Of a stretch of DNA of 64,000 nt, positions 8,545-16,787 are shown one piece after another (within the stretch, counting starts at the first letter, position 1; each line of letters opens with the position of its first letter). The stretch lies in NCBI GenBank assembly GCA_964638715.1, contig CAZWZF010000019.1, forward strand, positions 1-64,000. Direction: 5' to 3'. The notes beneath the pieces are model-generated. The model was not told where the DNA came from and did no database searches. It worked only from the letters and a program-made list of their open reading frames with translations. Origin of the DNA: JBAXQQ01 sp037131695 (lineage in GTDB: Bacteria; Armatimonadota; Hebobacteria; CAIYQO01). The translations under genes and the position numbers were made by a program.

Positions 8545-9861
8545 TTAAAAGTCTATTGTTTTCATTTCTATAGGTTTGTCGTTATCAGTAAAAGTAATTC
8601 CCATCGCCAGGTAAAGAGCAGCTATTGTAGTCCTGTATTGTGATTTCGCGATCACCAAACTTTGCCGCGCTTCTGTTAACGCACGCTGGACATCCAATAA
8701 TTCAACAATAGTTCCTTTTCCTGCGCTATATCTCGCTTCTGCCACGGTATATGCTTCTGTTGCGGCAGTGACTTGAATCGTCGCGGTATCTATATTTTGT
8801 TTTGCTGCATTTACCCGCGCTTCTGCGCTTGCAACATCAGCGCGAACCTGTAATTCTACAACATCACGATTCGCGTTTGCCTTGATAATCGCCTGCTCTG
8901 CTTCGTTTGTTTCTGCTTTTCTCCGTCCACCATCAAGAATAGGCATTCCGGCAATCAGGCCAATGGTAAATCCAGCGGATTTATTCATATTTCTCGGTGC
9001 TGTCGCGTCTACCATTCCCACCGCATAAACTTGTGGTCGGTAATTGGCATTTAATGCCGATAGTGCTGCTTTTGCTGAATTTACACTATACCCGGATGCC
9101 AGCAAATCCGGTCTTTTTTTAAGTGCGGTTTCAAGGCTTTTTTCAATATTAACCGGAGTATCTTCATTGAAAGGTGTTGTTGAAATAGTATCAACCTTTA
9201 CTCCCAGCGCCTGCGCCAGCATTGCCCGTGCTACGTTGACATCTGCCTGGCTATTGGTGACAAGCTGTTGGGCGTTTGCCATTTCAGCCTGGGCACGCAA
9301 CAAGTCAAATCTTGGCACCTTGCCAACATCGAATAGTTGTTGAATAACCTGGGTATTTTTTGTTTGTGCAGTTAAAGTATCGTTTGCTATATTATGCATT
9401 GCCAGTGCTTGTACCCAATCAGAAAAGCGGACCCGGGCATTATAGGCAACTTGGGTACGAACCATTGCGACGTCCTGTTTTGCGGCATTGGCGGTAAATT
9501 GACCGGAGTTGATATTTGATTGAATACGTCCGCCGGTATATATCGGCAGCATTGCAGTACCATTAATTCCCAGTGAAGCGCGACCTTGTGACTGCAGCAA
9601 TGCCTGCGGAATAACGGGAGCCGCCAGAACGTTTCCCATTGTCGAAAAAGTAGCCTGTCCGTTGGCAGATAATTGCAGTTTACCTTCCGATTGTATTGCT
9701 ATTGTTCGTGAAGATGCCATATTTGCTTCTGCCTGCGCAGCAATCAGTGACGGGTGATGCGCAAGTGCCATTTTAACCGCGTCACTTTCTGTCAAAGTAG
9801 CAACATCCTGCCCGAAAGCCGATAACACTATTAGTATCATAAAAAATATATTATATCGCAT
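8545..9861 (-). CDS. TolC-family outer-membrane efflux protein
   Basis: The 438-aa product has a signal peptide (MRYNIFFMILIVLSAFG) and the two-fold repeated, helix-rich OEP architecture: LTESDAVKMALAHHPSLIAAQAEA near the N-terminus, and a second-half repeat around DINTATIQVTAATEAYTVAEARY-type helices ending in the typical SLVIAKSQYRTTIAALYLAMG. Trimers of this family form the outer-membrane channel and periplasmic tunnel of RND and other exporters. It is the first gene of the four-gene minus-strand efflux operon, with an AGGAA ribosome site before the ATG. Length is normal for the family. Confidence 0.92.
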   Translation of the reverse strand: MRYNIFFMILIVLSAFGQDVATLTESDAVKMALAHHPSLIAAQAEANMASSRTIAIQSEGKLQLSANGQATFSTMGNVLAAPVIPQALLQSQGRASLGINGTAMLPIYTGGRIQSNINSGQFTANAAKQDVAMVRTQVAYNARVRFSDWVQALAMHNIANDTLTAQTKNTQVIQQLFDVGKVPRFDLLRAQAEMANAQQLVTNSQADVNVARAMLAQALGVKVDTISTTPFNEDTPVNIEKSLETALKKRPDLLASGYSVNSAKAALSALNANYRPQVYAVGMVDATAPRNMNKSAGFTIGLIAGMPILDGGRRKAETNEAEQAIIKANANRDVVELQVRADVASAEARVNAAKQNIDTATIQVTAATEAYTVAEARYSAGKGTIVELLDVQRALTEARQSLVIAKSQYRTTIAALYLAMGITFTDNDKPIEMKTIDF

Positions 9862-9951
9862 AAATATTCCTCGCGTCTGTATAGATTATATCATATTTAT
9901 ATTATAGAGGACGCAGATAGTGGGAGATAGGTTCCATGGTTGATTATATAT

Positions 9952-10050
9952 GTAGAAATATACAAGTTTCCATAATTCGTGATTGATTCAGGGTTGACAA
10001 ATTTCCTTTGCATTCTCATAATGTGTTCAATGGTTTGGGTAGAAATATAC
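9952..10050. promoter_or_regulatory. 12-bp direct repeat flanking the polysaccharide-operon promoter
   Basis: GTAGAAATATAC occurs exactly at 9952-9963 and again at 10039-10050. One copy lies about 30 bp upstream of the -35 box and the other about 17 bp downstream of the -10 box of the promoter at 9994. This placement would suit a regulator binding on both sides, but only the repetition itself is seen. The 248-bp gap holds the outward promoters of the efflux and polysaccharide operons. Confidence 0.4.
9994..10022 (+). promoter_or_regulatory. Sigma-70-type promoter of the polysaccharide operon
   Basis: TTGACA (9994-9999), a 17-nt spacer and CATAAT (10017-10022) match the vegetative promoter consensus at 11 of 12 positions. 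Transcription would begin near 10029 and give a leader of about 80 nt before the aminotransferase ATG at 10110. It is the only good match in the 9862-10109 gap on this strand. Confidence 0.65.
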
Positions 10051-10109
10051 GTGTGGACAATAGGGTTCACTTATAAACTTCCCGAATACTTCGAAATGGT
10101 AAGCAATCA

Positions 10110-11327
10110 ATGAGAAACATTCCATTCTCCCCACCGGATGTCACCGATGCAGAGATTGAAGAAGTTATATTGGCAATGAAATCCGGCTGGATAACCACCG
10201 GACCGCGAACAAAAGATTTTGAACAAAAAATAGCAGAATTCGTGGGAGTAAATAAAGCCGTTTGCCTTAATTCTGCAACGGCTGCCATGGAATTAACGCT
10301 GCGTATTTTAGGCATTGGACCTGGTGATGAAGTAATCACCACAGCTTATACTTACACCGCGTCAGCTTCTGTTATTGACCATGTAGGCGCAAAAATAATA
10401 ATGATTGATACTGCGCCAGATTCGTTTGAAATGGATTATTCAAAGCTGGCTGATGCTATTACCGATAAAACCAAGGCAATCATCCCCGTAGATATTGCCG
10501 GAAAAATGTGCGACTACGATGCTATTTTCACTGCTGTATTAAGCAAAAAGCATTTATTCAAAGCAAAAAATGATTTGCAGAAATTATTCAATCGGGTAAT
10601 CGTGATGACTGATGCCGCTCATGCCTTTGGCGCGGTAAGGAATGATGCCAACTGTGGTCAGGTTGCAGACTTCACTTGTTTCTCGTTTCATGCAGTAAAG
10701 AACCTGACAACTGCTGAAGGTGGTGCTGTTGTTTGGCATAATGCTATCGGGTTGGATGATGAAGCCATATATAAAGAATTCATGTTATATAGCCTGCATG
10801 GGCAGTCTAAAGACGCGTTGGCAAAAACACAAAAAGGCGCATGGGAATATGATATCGTTTATCCCGCTTATAAATGCAACATGACAGATATCCTGGCTGG
10901 ATTTGGATTAAAGCAGCTAAGCAGATATGACAGTATGTTGAAAAGGCGGCGGGAATTAATTGAAATGTTTGATGATGCATTACAACCATTAGGTGTTAAG
11001 ACACTTCAGCATTATGGAGAATATTTTTCATCGTCAGGCCATCTTTATTTAGTGCGTATACCGGGTATAACTGAAGCCATGCGAAATGAAATTATCTTAA
11101 AAATGGCAGATGCTGGCATTTCTTGCAATGTCCATTATAAACCGCTGCCTATGTTCACCGCATATAAAAATTTAGGGTTTGACATAAATGATTACCACAA
11201 CGCATACCAGCAATATATCAACGAAATAACCTTGCCGCTGCACACACTGCTCAGCGATGAGGATGTTAAGTATATTTGCGAGCAATTTAAAATTGCTTTA
11301 AATGAAGTTACTAAGCAGATTGGATGA
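10110..11327 (+). CDS. DegT/DnrJ/EryC1/StrS-family sugar aminotransferase
   Basis: The 405-aa PLP enzyme shows the family landmarks: the N-terminal NIPFSPPDVTDAEI, the GPRTKDFEQKIAEF substrate loop, D168 and H171 in VIVMTDAAHAFG, and the Schiff-base lysine K197 in FSFHAVKNLTTAEGGA. The family transfers an amino group, usually from glutamate, to a keto group of a nucleotide-activated sugar. As first gene of a polysaccharide operon, directly before the initiating sugar-phosphate transferase, it probably makes the amino sugar that the transferase loads on the lipid carrier, as PglE does for PglC. Length and motifs are normal. The stop lies 1 bp before the preferred start of the next gene. The exact sugar is not deducible. 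Confidence 0.92.
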   Translation: MRNIPFSPPDVTDAEIEEVILAMKSGWITTGPRTKDFEQKIAEFVGVNKAVCLNSATAAMELTLRILGIGPGDEVITTAYTYTASASVIDHVGAKIIMIDTAPDSFEMDYSKLADAITDKTKAIIPVDIAGKMCDYDAIFTAVLSKKHLFKAKNDLQKLFNRVIVMTDAAHAFGAVRNDANCGQVADFTCFSFHAVKNLTTAEGGAVVWHNAIGLDDEAIYKEFMLYSLHGQSKDALAKTQKGAWEYDIVYPAYKCNMTDILAGFGLKQLSRYDSMLKRRRELIEMFDDALQPLGVKTLQHYGEYFSSSGHLYLVRIPGITEAMRNEIILKMADAGISCNVHYKPLPMFTAYKNLGFDINDYHNAYQQYINEITLPLHTLLSDEDVKYICEQFKIALNEVTKQIG

Positions 11328-11328
11328 A

Positions 11329-12006
11329 ATGATGTATAGACATTTTTTTAAAAGATTATTTGATTTAATGTTAGCGATAGTCGGTTTGCCGGTATTTATA
11401 TTAATTTATATCGTCTTTGCGCCAGCTATTTTCCTGTCTGATAAAGGGCCGATTTTTTACAATGCAAAACGAATAGGCAGAAATGGCAAGCTATTTAAGA
11501 TGTATAAGTTCCGTTCGATGAAAGTTGATGCGCCGGATATAAGATTAGAAGATGGTTCAACCTATAATGGTGAAGATGACCCCAGGGTAACAAAAGTCGG
11601 CAAGATTTTAAGAAAGACATCACTTGATGAGTCGCCGCAGCTTTTTAATGTATTATTCGGCGATATGAGCTTTGTCGGTCCCAGGCCAGACCCGCCTGAT
11701 TGGCTTGATAGATATCCTGATGATGTGCGAGTGTTCTTAACGGTGCGTCCGGGGATTACTGGATACAGCCAGGCATATTTCAGAAATTCCGCTGATGGCG
11801 AAGAAAAGATGAGAAATGATGTCTTTTACGCGTTGAATTACTCATGCATGATGGACCTTAAAATTATCTTTAAGACGTTGGCGGTAATTCTAAAAACAGA
11901 GAATATGTATAAAGACGCTGCCAGCGAAATAACGGTTGAAAATAGTACTGTAAACGACAATCAAGTTAAAAATGAGGAGAATGTCGGTGCAGATATCAAT
12001 TCCTGA
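11329..12006 (+). CDS. Initiating sugar-phosphate transferase (PglC/WcaJ-like polyprenyl phosphoglycosyl transferase)
   Basis: The product is a compact bacterial sugar transferase: an N-terminal membrane re-entrant helix (KRLFDLMLAIVGLPVFI), GPIFYNAKRIGRNGKLFKMYKFRSM, the DE-type catalytic stretch LRKTSLDESPQLFNVL, then GDMSFVGPRPDPPDWLDRY and VRPGITGYSQ. Such enzymes move a sugar phosphate from a UDP-sugar to undecaprenyl phosphate and so start glycan assembly at the cytoplasmic membrane. The small single-helix form resembles PglC rather than the larger WbaP/WcaJ form. An in-frame ATG at 11302 lies inside the aminotransferase gene; the ATG at 11329 is preferred because it follows the upstream stop directly and matches the family N-terminus. 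The tail overlaps the next gene by about 26 bp. Confidence 0.92.
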   Translation: MMYRHFFKRLFDLMLAIVGLPVFILIYIVFAPAIFLSDKGPIFYNAKRIGRNGKLFKMYKFRSMKVDAPDIRLEDGSTYNGEDDPRVTKVGKILRKTSLDESPQLFNVLFGDMSFVGPRPDPPDWLDRYPDDVRVFLTVRPGITGYSQAYFRNSADGEEKMRNDVFYALNYSCMMDLKIIFKTLAVILKTENMYKDAASEITVENSTVNDNQVKNEENVGADINS

Positions 12007-13057
12007 GTATGGAAGCGAGTTTGATTGGGATTCTAATAATGCGTATATTAACGATGAACTTAAACAGTCGTATTTTCAGGGAGCAAAATATTTTCGAAGC
12101 GGAAGAGATTCATTAAAGGCTATCGCTTTAAAATATAAAGGCAAATATAGGCAACTACTGCTTCCCGCGCTCTGTTGCCCTTCGATGGCTGCATCTTTTG
12201 AGATGAATGGTTACGATACTTCATATTTTAAACTGAATCAGGATATATCTGCTGACTTTGAAGATTTGTTATCAAAAATACAAAAAAATACCATTTTATT
12301 ATACATGAATTATTTCGGAATACCTTCACTAACTGATTCGCACCTGATTCACATAAGAGAGCAATATCAAGACATTATAATTATTGAAGATAGAACTCAT
12401 GATATTTTCATAGATAGAAGCAAACAATTTATTCCAGATTATACGATATGTTCTATTCGTAAATGGTTAGCAATACCAGATGGTGGTATTCTGTATTCTC
12501 GATTTAAGCAGACTGATTTCCCCAGGATAAAAGACGCCTATTTCGGTGATACCAGAAAAGATGCTTTGCTAATAAAAAGTGAATATATAAAGTCTGGAGA
12601 TATTAATCTTAAAACTCTGTATAGAAATAAATTATCGACTGCTAATGGTTACCTTGATATAAATAAGGATGTTGCTGACATATCTGATGAATCTGGTAAA
12701 TTGTTAAAAAATATTGATTTTGAAAAAATATCACAGCGAAGGTGTGAAAATATCCAAGTTATGTCAGAAATGATAAAAGAAATCAGTTCAATGAAATCTA
12801 TTTTAACAGATACGAATCAAAGCGCGCTTTATTACCCGATATTAATCGAAAATAGAGATATAATTCAGCAGAAACTTGCTGTGAAAAATATCTATTGTCC
12901 GGTAATTTGGCCATTGCCAAAAATGGCAGAAGGTGTTTGTGAGTTATCTGATTATATTGCAAGTCACATGCTCGCATTGCCTTGCGACCAGCGTTACAAT
13001 ATAGACGACATAGAGCATATTATTACTGTCCTTAAAGAATTATTGAGGAATGAATAA
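11981..13057 (+). CDS. PLP-dependent aminotransferase-fold protein of the polysaccharide operon
   Basis: The sequence diverges from classical DegT enzymes but keeps their landmarks. These include an N-terminal KYFRSGRDSLKAIAL region, LLPALCCPSM (a cofactor-phosphate-type loop), IIIIEDRTHDIF with the Asp/His pair, and CSIRKWLAIPDGGILYS, where the Lys after Arg fits the Schiff-base position. It is shorter at the C-terminus than the first aminotransferase (10110). A role in building or modifying a sugar or amino-acid substituent is likely; the substrate is unknown. Start choice is uncertain: ATG 11972 lies before the GAGGAG ribosome site, ATG 11981 is only 1 nt after it, and GTG 11987 has the best spacing. 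The stop is immediately followed by the ATP-grasp gene. Confidence 0.72.
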   Translation: MSVQISIPEYGSEFDWDSNNAYINDELKQSYFQGAKYFRSGRDSLKAIALKYKGKYRQLLLPALCCPSMAASFEMNGYDTSYFKLNQDISADFEDLLSKIQKNTILLYMNYFGIPSLTDSHLIHIREQYQDIIIIEDRTHDIFIDRSKQFIPDYTICSIRKWLAIPDGGILYSRFKQTDFPRIKDAYFGDTRKDALLIKSEYIKSGDINLKTLYRNKLSTANGYLDINKDVADISDESGKLLKNIDFEKISQRRCENIQVMSEMIKEISSMKSILTDTNQSALYYPILIENRDIIQQKLAVKNIYCPVIWPLPKMAEGVCELSDYIASHMLALPCDQRYNIDDIEHIITVLKELLRNE

Positions 13058-14557
13058 ATGAAAAAAATAATGATATTGGGAGCCAGCATATTACAGGTGC
13101 CAGCTATTTTGAAAGCCAAAGAGATGGGGTTGCAGGTTGTTGCGGTTGATATGGATAAGAATGCGATAGGATTTAAAGATGCTGATATTTGCCTTGAAAT
13201 AAGCACTATAGATATACAAGAAATAGTAAAAGCAGCTAAAAAATACCAGGTTGATGGCGTTATGACACTGGCGAGTGATATGCCGATGCGGTCTGTAGCC
13301 GCGGTGGCGAAGGAATTAAATATAGTTGGCATTACTGAAGATACCGCATTAAAAGCTACCAATAAAGCCTTGATGCGGGGAGCCAGCATATTACAGGTGC
13401 CAGCTATTTTGAAAGCCAAAGAGATGGGGTTGCAGGTTGTTGCGGTTGATATGGATAAGAATGCGATAGGATTTAAAGATGCTGATATTTGCCTTGAAAT
13501 AAGCACTATAGATATACAAGAAATAGTAAAAGCAGCTAAAAAATACCAGGTTGATGGCGTTATGACACTGGCGAGTGATATGCCGATGCGGTCTGTAGCC
13601 GCGGTGGCGAAGGAATTAAATATAGTTGGCATTACTGAAGATACCGCATTAAAAGCTACCAATAAAGCCTTGATGCGGGAGTGCCTGCAAGCAAATAATG
13701 TCCCCATACCTGAATTTTTCAGAGTGAATAATTATGAAGAATATTTAAAAGTGGTTCATCATTTTTCTGATAAGTTTATTGTAAAACCAGCGAATAATTC
13801 TGGAAGCCGCGGCGTTTTTCTGGTAAATGATAGATCTGACCACGAATCTATAGAATATGCCTTTGAATACAGCAATAAATATTCACCGGGTGGTGAAATA
13901 GTAGTTGAAGAATATATGACCGGACCAGAAGTAAGTGTTGAAACCTTGAGTGTAACCGGCAAAGTAAATGTAATCGCAATTACTGATAAACTGACCACTG
14001 GTGCGCCAAAGTTTGTGGAGATGGGTCATTCACAGCCATCAACTTTACCAGATGATGTAATAGAGTCAATTAATGCTGTTGCGTGTGCCGCGGTTAATGC
14101 CATTGGAATTAAAAATGGCCCATCGCATACTGAGATAATTGTGACAAAAGATGGCCCGAAAATAGTTGAACTCGGTGCAAGGCTTGGCGGCGACAATATT
14201 ACGACACATTTAGTACCGCTATCAACAGGTGTAGATATGGTTAAATGCTGTATTGAAATAGCTTTGGGTCAAGTTCCTGATTTGGAAAGAAAGATTAATA
14301 TGGGTTCTGCGATCAGGTATTTTAAGACGAGTGCCGGTAAAATAATTAATATCAGCGGAGTTGACGAAGCCAGGCAGATAAAAGATGTTAAGCAGATAAG
14401 CTTTGTGAAAAATATTAATGATTTTGTTACTGAAATCAGCAGCAGTTCGGATAGGATAGGATTTGTTATTTCACAGTCAAATACTGCAAATGAAGCAATA
14501 ATGGCATGCAATAAAGCAATACATAAAATTACAATCAGCATTGGTGAAAATGTATGA
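13058..14557 (+). CDS. ATP-grasp ligase with an exactly duplicated N-terminal domain
   Basis: Without its duplication this would be a normal ATP-grasp protein of about 399 aa: a Rossmann-like pre-ATP-grasp domain (GASILQVPAILKAKEMG, VVAVDMDKNA), the ATP-lid lysine in FIVKPANNSGSRGV, VVEEYMTGPEVSVE, and the metal-binding end HTEIIV followed by IVELGARLGGD. The family joins a carboxylate to an amine or thiol using ATP. Residues 8-107 are repeated exactly as residues 108-207 because 300 bp of DNA is tandemly duplicated in frame, giving 499 aa. Next to an aminotransferase and a sugar-phosphate transferase it may attach an amino acid to an amino sugar. The start has a GAGGAA ribosome site, and the stop overlaps the next gene by 4 bp. 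Whether the doubled protein works, or is an assembly error, cannot be told. Confidence 0.88.
   Translation: MKKIMILGASILQVPAILKAKEMGLQVVAVDMDKNAIGFKDADICLEISTIDIQEIVKAAKKYQVDGVMTLASDMPMRSVAAVAKELNIVGITEDTALKATNKALMRGASILQVPAILKAKEMGLQVVAVDMDKNAIGFKDADICLEISTIDIQEIVKAAKKYQVDGVMTLASDMPMRSVAAVAKELNIVGITEDTALKATNKALMRECLQANNVPIPEFFRVNNYEEYLKVVHHFSDKFIVKPANNSGSRGVFLVNDRSDHESIEYAFEYSNKYSPGGEIVVEEYMTGPEVSVETLSVTGKVNVIAITDKLTTGAPKFVEMGHSQPSTLPDDVIESINAVACAAVNAIGIKNGPSHTEIIVTKDGPKIVELGARLGGDNITTHLVPLSTGVDMVKCCIEIALGQVPDLERKINMGSAIRYFKTSAGKIINISGVDEARQIKDVKQISFVKNINDFVTEISSSSDRIGFVISQSNTANEAIMACNKAIHKITISIGENV
13078..13677 (+). repeat. Perfect 300-bp tandem duplication inside the ATP-grasp gene
   Basis: Bases 13078-13377 and 13378-13677 are identical at every position; identity with a 300-bp shift extends from 13078 to 13379 and breaks on both sides. 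The shared ends are only GG/GGG, so the event looks like slippage or microhomology-mediated duplication. Because 300 is a multiple of three the reading frame survives, adding exactly 100 residues. Confidence 0.97.
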
Positions 14558-15777
14558 ATATCATAATTGCAACACCAATTCTGTATGATGCGAAAAGCCC
14601 ATTTAACCATTTATTTCAAGATATTATTGAAGGTTTTTTAAGTGATGGCAATCAAGTAACCAGAATTGTTGCCTGCGAGAAAAATGATAACAAAGAATAC
14701 ACCTATGGCATAAATAACAACAATATTCGCTATGTTGAAGTTATACGCAAAAAGCATGATAAAGGAAATATTATCATGCGGTATATCACTGACAGTGTTA
14801 CAAACATTAGAATGGCATGGAAAATTTTACAGACTAAAGATATAGACGTGTTGTTTGAAGACGTTTCTTATTCGTCCTTTTGGAGTGTGCTTGCCGCCAG
14901 AATTAAAGGAATAAAAGTTATATCAATGATTCAAGACGTCTGGCCGGATAATGCGGTTCAAAGCGGAATATTAACAGAAAAATCATTTATATATAACTAT
15001 TTTGAAGCATGGCAAAAGTATGTTTATAAAAAGTCTGATAAATTGATTTGCATTTCAGAAGATATTAAAGAATTCATAATTCAAAAGGGAAATGATAAAG
15101 ATAAAATATCAGTAATCTACAACTGGGGTTATAGCGATAAAATAATTGATATCTCATGGGATGAAAATGAATTTGTTAGAAAATATAATCTTAATAAAGA
15201 TAAGTTTTACGCAGTTTATGCGGGAAATATTGGAAAAATGCAAAATGTTGAAGTCGTAGTAAAAACAGCGCAAAAATTGAAAGATAATGCAGGTATTCAT
15301 TTTTTAATTATTGGTAATGGGGTAGAGAGAGAAAAAATAGCTGAAATGGTATCAATTAACGATATGGCTAATGTTACCATGCTGCCGATGCAGCCATCTG
15401 AATTAGCTACTTCGATTTATTCCATGGCAGGTGTGAATATTATACCGCTTGTTAAAGGCGGGGTTAAAACTGCACTTCCAAGCAAGACAGGTATCTGTTT
15501 ATCATGTGGAAGTCCAATCTTGCTTTGCTTGGAAAAAGATTCTAAATATGCACAGTTGATAGAACAGACACAATCCGGGTTTGCCGTTGAATCTGATGAT
15601 GTAGATGGTGCCGCACGAATTATCAGTAATCTATCAAATGGTACAATTAAAATTGACCGGGAAAATGTTTGGAAATGTTTCAATGAAAATTTTAATCGTG
15701 CTGCTAATATTGAAAAATATAAAAATGCTGTAAAAACATGTCGGAGTTCAACCGGTGATGGGAATCACAAAGGCTAA
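14554..15777 (+). CDS. GT4-family glycosyltransferase
   Basis: The 407-aa product has the two-Rossmann GT-B layout. The N-terminal half (NIIIATPILYDAKSPFNHLF, then VISMIQDVWPDNAVQSGIL) resembles WbuB/WcaI-like transferases. The C-terminal half has AVYAGNIGKMQNVEVVVKTA, FLIIGNGVEREKI and the nucleotide-sugar site around PSKTGICLSCGSPILLCLE. Such enzymes add a sugar from a nucleotide donor to the lipid-linked glycan on the cytoplasmic side. It overlaps the ATP-grasp gene by 4 bp, and rluD starts 5 bp after its stop. It is the only glycosyltransferase seen here, so the rest of the assembly machinery, including a flippase, must be elsewhere. Confidence 0.9.
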   Translation: MNIIIATPILYDAKSPFNHLFQDIIEGFLSDGNQVTRIVACEKNDNKEYTYGINNNNIRYVEVIRKKHDKGNIIMRYITDSVTNIRMAWKILQTKDIDVLFEDVSYSSFWSVLAARIKGIKVISMIQDVWPDNAVQSGILTEKSFIYNYFEAWQKYVYKKSDKLICISEDIKEFIIQKGNDKDKISVIYNWGYSDKIIDISWDENEFVRKYNLNKDKFYAVYAGNIGKMQNVEVVVKTAQKLKDNAGIHFLIIGNGVEREKIAEMVSINDMANVTMLPMQPSELATSIYSMAGVNIIPLVKGGVKTALPSKTGICLSCGSPILLCLEKDSKYAQLIEQTQSGFAVESDDVDGAARIISNLSNGTIKIDRENVWKCFNENFNRAANIEKYKNAVKTCRSSTGDGNHKG

Positions 15778-15782
15778 AATTG

Positions 15783-16754
15783 ATGTTGCAAAGTGATAAA
15801 GAAAATTTTATTGTTGAAAATGGTGGCGAGAGATTGGATGTTTACCTGACTCGGGTAATGACAGATTTCTCGCGGGCGCGATTGCAGCAGTTAATTAAAG
15901 ACAGCCAGGTTATGGTGAACGGAAAAGTCGCTAAATCAAGCTTGAAATTAGAAAGTGGCGACACTGTTAATATTAATATTCCGCCCCCGGAAAAACCTTT
16001 GTCGATAGAGGCGGAAAATATTCCGCTGACTATCATCTATCAGGATGCGGACATAGCAGTGATAAACAAGCAGGCCGGTCTGGTGGTGCACCCGGGAAGT
16101 GGTAATTGGACAGGAACCCTGGTGAATGCGCTGATGCACCATATTACTGATTTGTCTGGAATTGGCGGTGAGTTGCGGCCGGGATTGGTGCATCGTTTAG
16201 ACAAAGATACCAGCGGATTGATGCTGGTGGCAAAGAATGATATTGCTCATCGAATCCTGGCTGCCATGATAGAGGAGCGCAAGGTGAAGCGGGAATACCT
16301 GGCTTTAACCTGGGGAGTGCCGCGGGAAGATACCTTTACTGTTGATCAGCCTCTTGGTCGCGACCCGCATGACCGCCAGCGAATGGCAGTGATACCGGAA
16401 AGCAGCAGTCAAACATCACGCCATGCGGTGACTCATTTTACAGTGATTGAAAAGTTCCAGTTTGCCGCGCTGGTTCGTGCAGAACTGGAAACTGGGCGAA
16501 CACACCAGGTGCGGGTACACCTGAATTTTCACGGCAATCCGGTAATTGGCGACCCGGTATATGGTGTAAAGGCTGGCAAACAGGCATTATTGTTGTTTAA
16601 CGCGGAAGAAAGGAATACCATCAATAAGCTGCCCGGTCAGGCACTGCACGCGACCAGGCTTACTTTTGAACATCCGACTTTGAAAGAGATGATGACTTTT
16701 GAAGTGACGCCGCCAAAGGCATTTGAAAATGTATTGGATCTATTACGAAAATAG
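15783..16754 (+). CDS. rluD: Ribosomal large-subunit pseudouridine synthase, RluD family
   Basis: The product of about 323 aa has an S4 RNA-binding domain (RLDVYLTRVMTDFSRARLQQLIKDSQVMVNG) followed by the RluA/RluD catalytic domain with HRLDKDTSG (catalytic Asp about D140), VKREYLALTWG and ETGRTHQVRVHLNFHGNPVIGDPVYG. RluD makes pseudouridines in helix 69 of 23S rRNA. The ATG at 15783 is preferred over the TTG at 15780. The gene lies 5 bp behind the polysaccharide operon and may simply be read through. Its stop codon is inside the strong hairpin that ends the operon. RluA/RluC-type specificity cannot be excluded, but the S4 domain and length fit RluD best. Confidence 0.93.
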   Translation: MLQSDKENFIVENGGERLDVYLTRVMTDFSRARLQQLIKDSQVMVNGKVAKSSLKLESGDTVNINIPPPEKPLSIEAENIPLTIIYQDADIAVINKQAGLVVHPGSGNWTGTLVNALMHHITDLSGIGGELRPGLVHRLDKDTSGLMLVAKNDIAHRILAAMIEERKVKREYLALTWGVPREDTFTVDQPLGRDPHDRQRMAVIPESSSQTSRHAVTHFTVIEKFQFAALVRAELETGRTHQVRVHLNFHGNPVIGDPVYGVKAGKQALLLFNAEERNTINKLPGQALHATRLTFEHPTLKEMMTFEVTPPKAFENVLDLLRK

Positions 16755-16776
16755 CGCAGTTTCCACTGCGCTATTT
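16749..16776. terminator. Bidirectional hairpin between rluD and the NlpC/P60 gene
   Basis: AAATAGCGCAG (16749-16759) and CTGCGCTATTT (16766-16776) form a perfect 11-bp stem with a TTTCCA loop in the 33-bp gap between two converging genes. The A-rich and T-rich flanks on either side suit termination in both directions. It includes the rluD stop codon. Confidence 0.85.
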
Positions 16777-16787
16777 GTTTGAATTAT

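Noticed and set aside
13078..13677. CRISPR-like array
   Set aside because: There are only two 300-bp units with no spacers, inside a coding frame. It is a tandem duplication.
12994..13707. 237-aa minus-strand reading frame with an internal exact repeat
   Set aside because: It is the antisense shadow of the duplicated ATP-grasp segment; its repeat is just the DNA duplication, and it has no ribosome site or recognisable domain.
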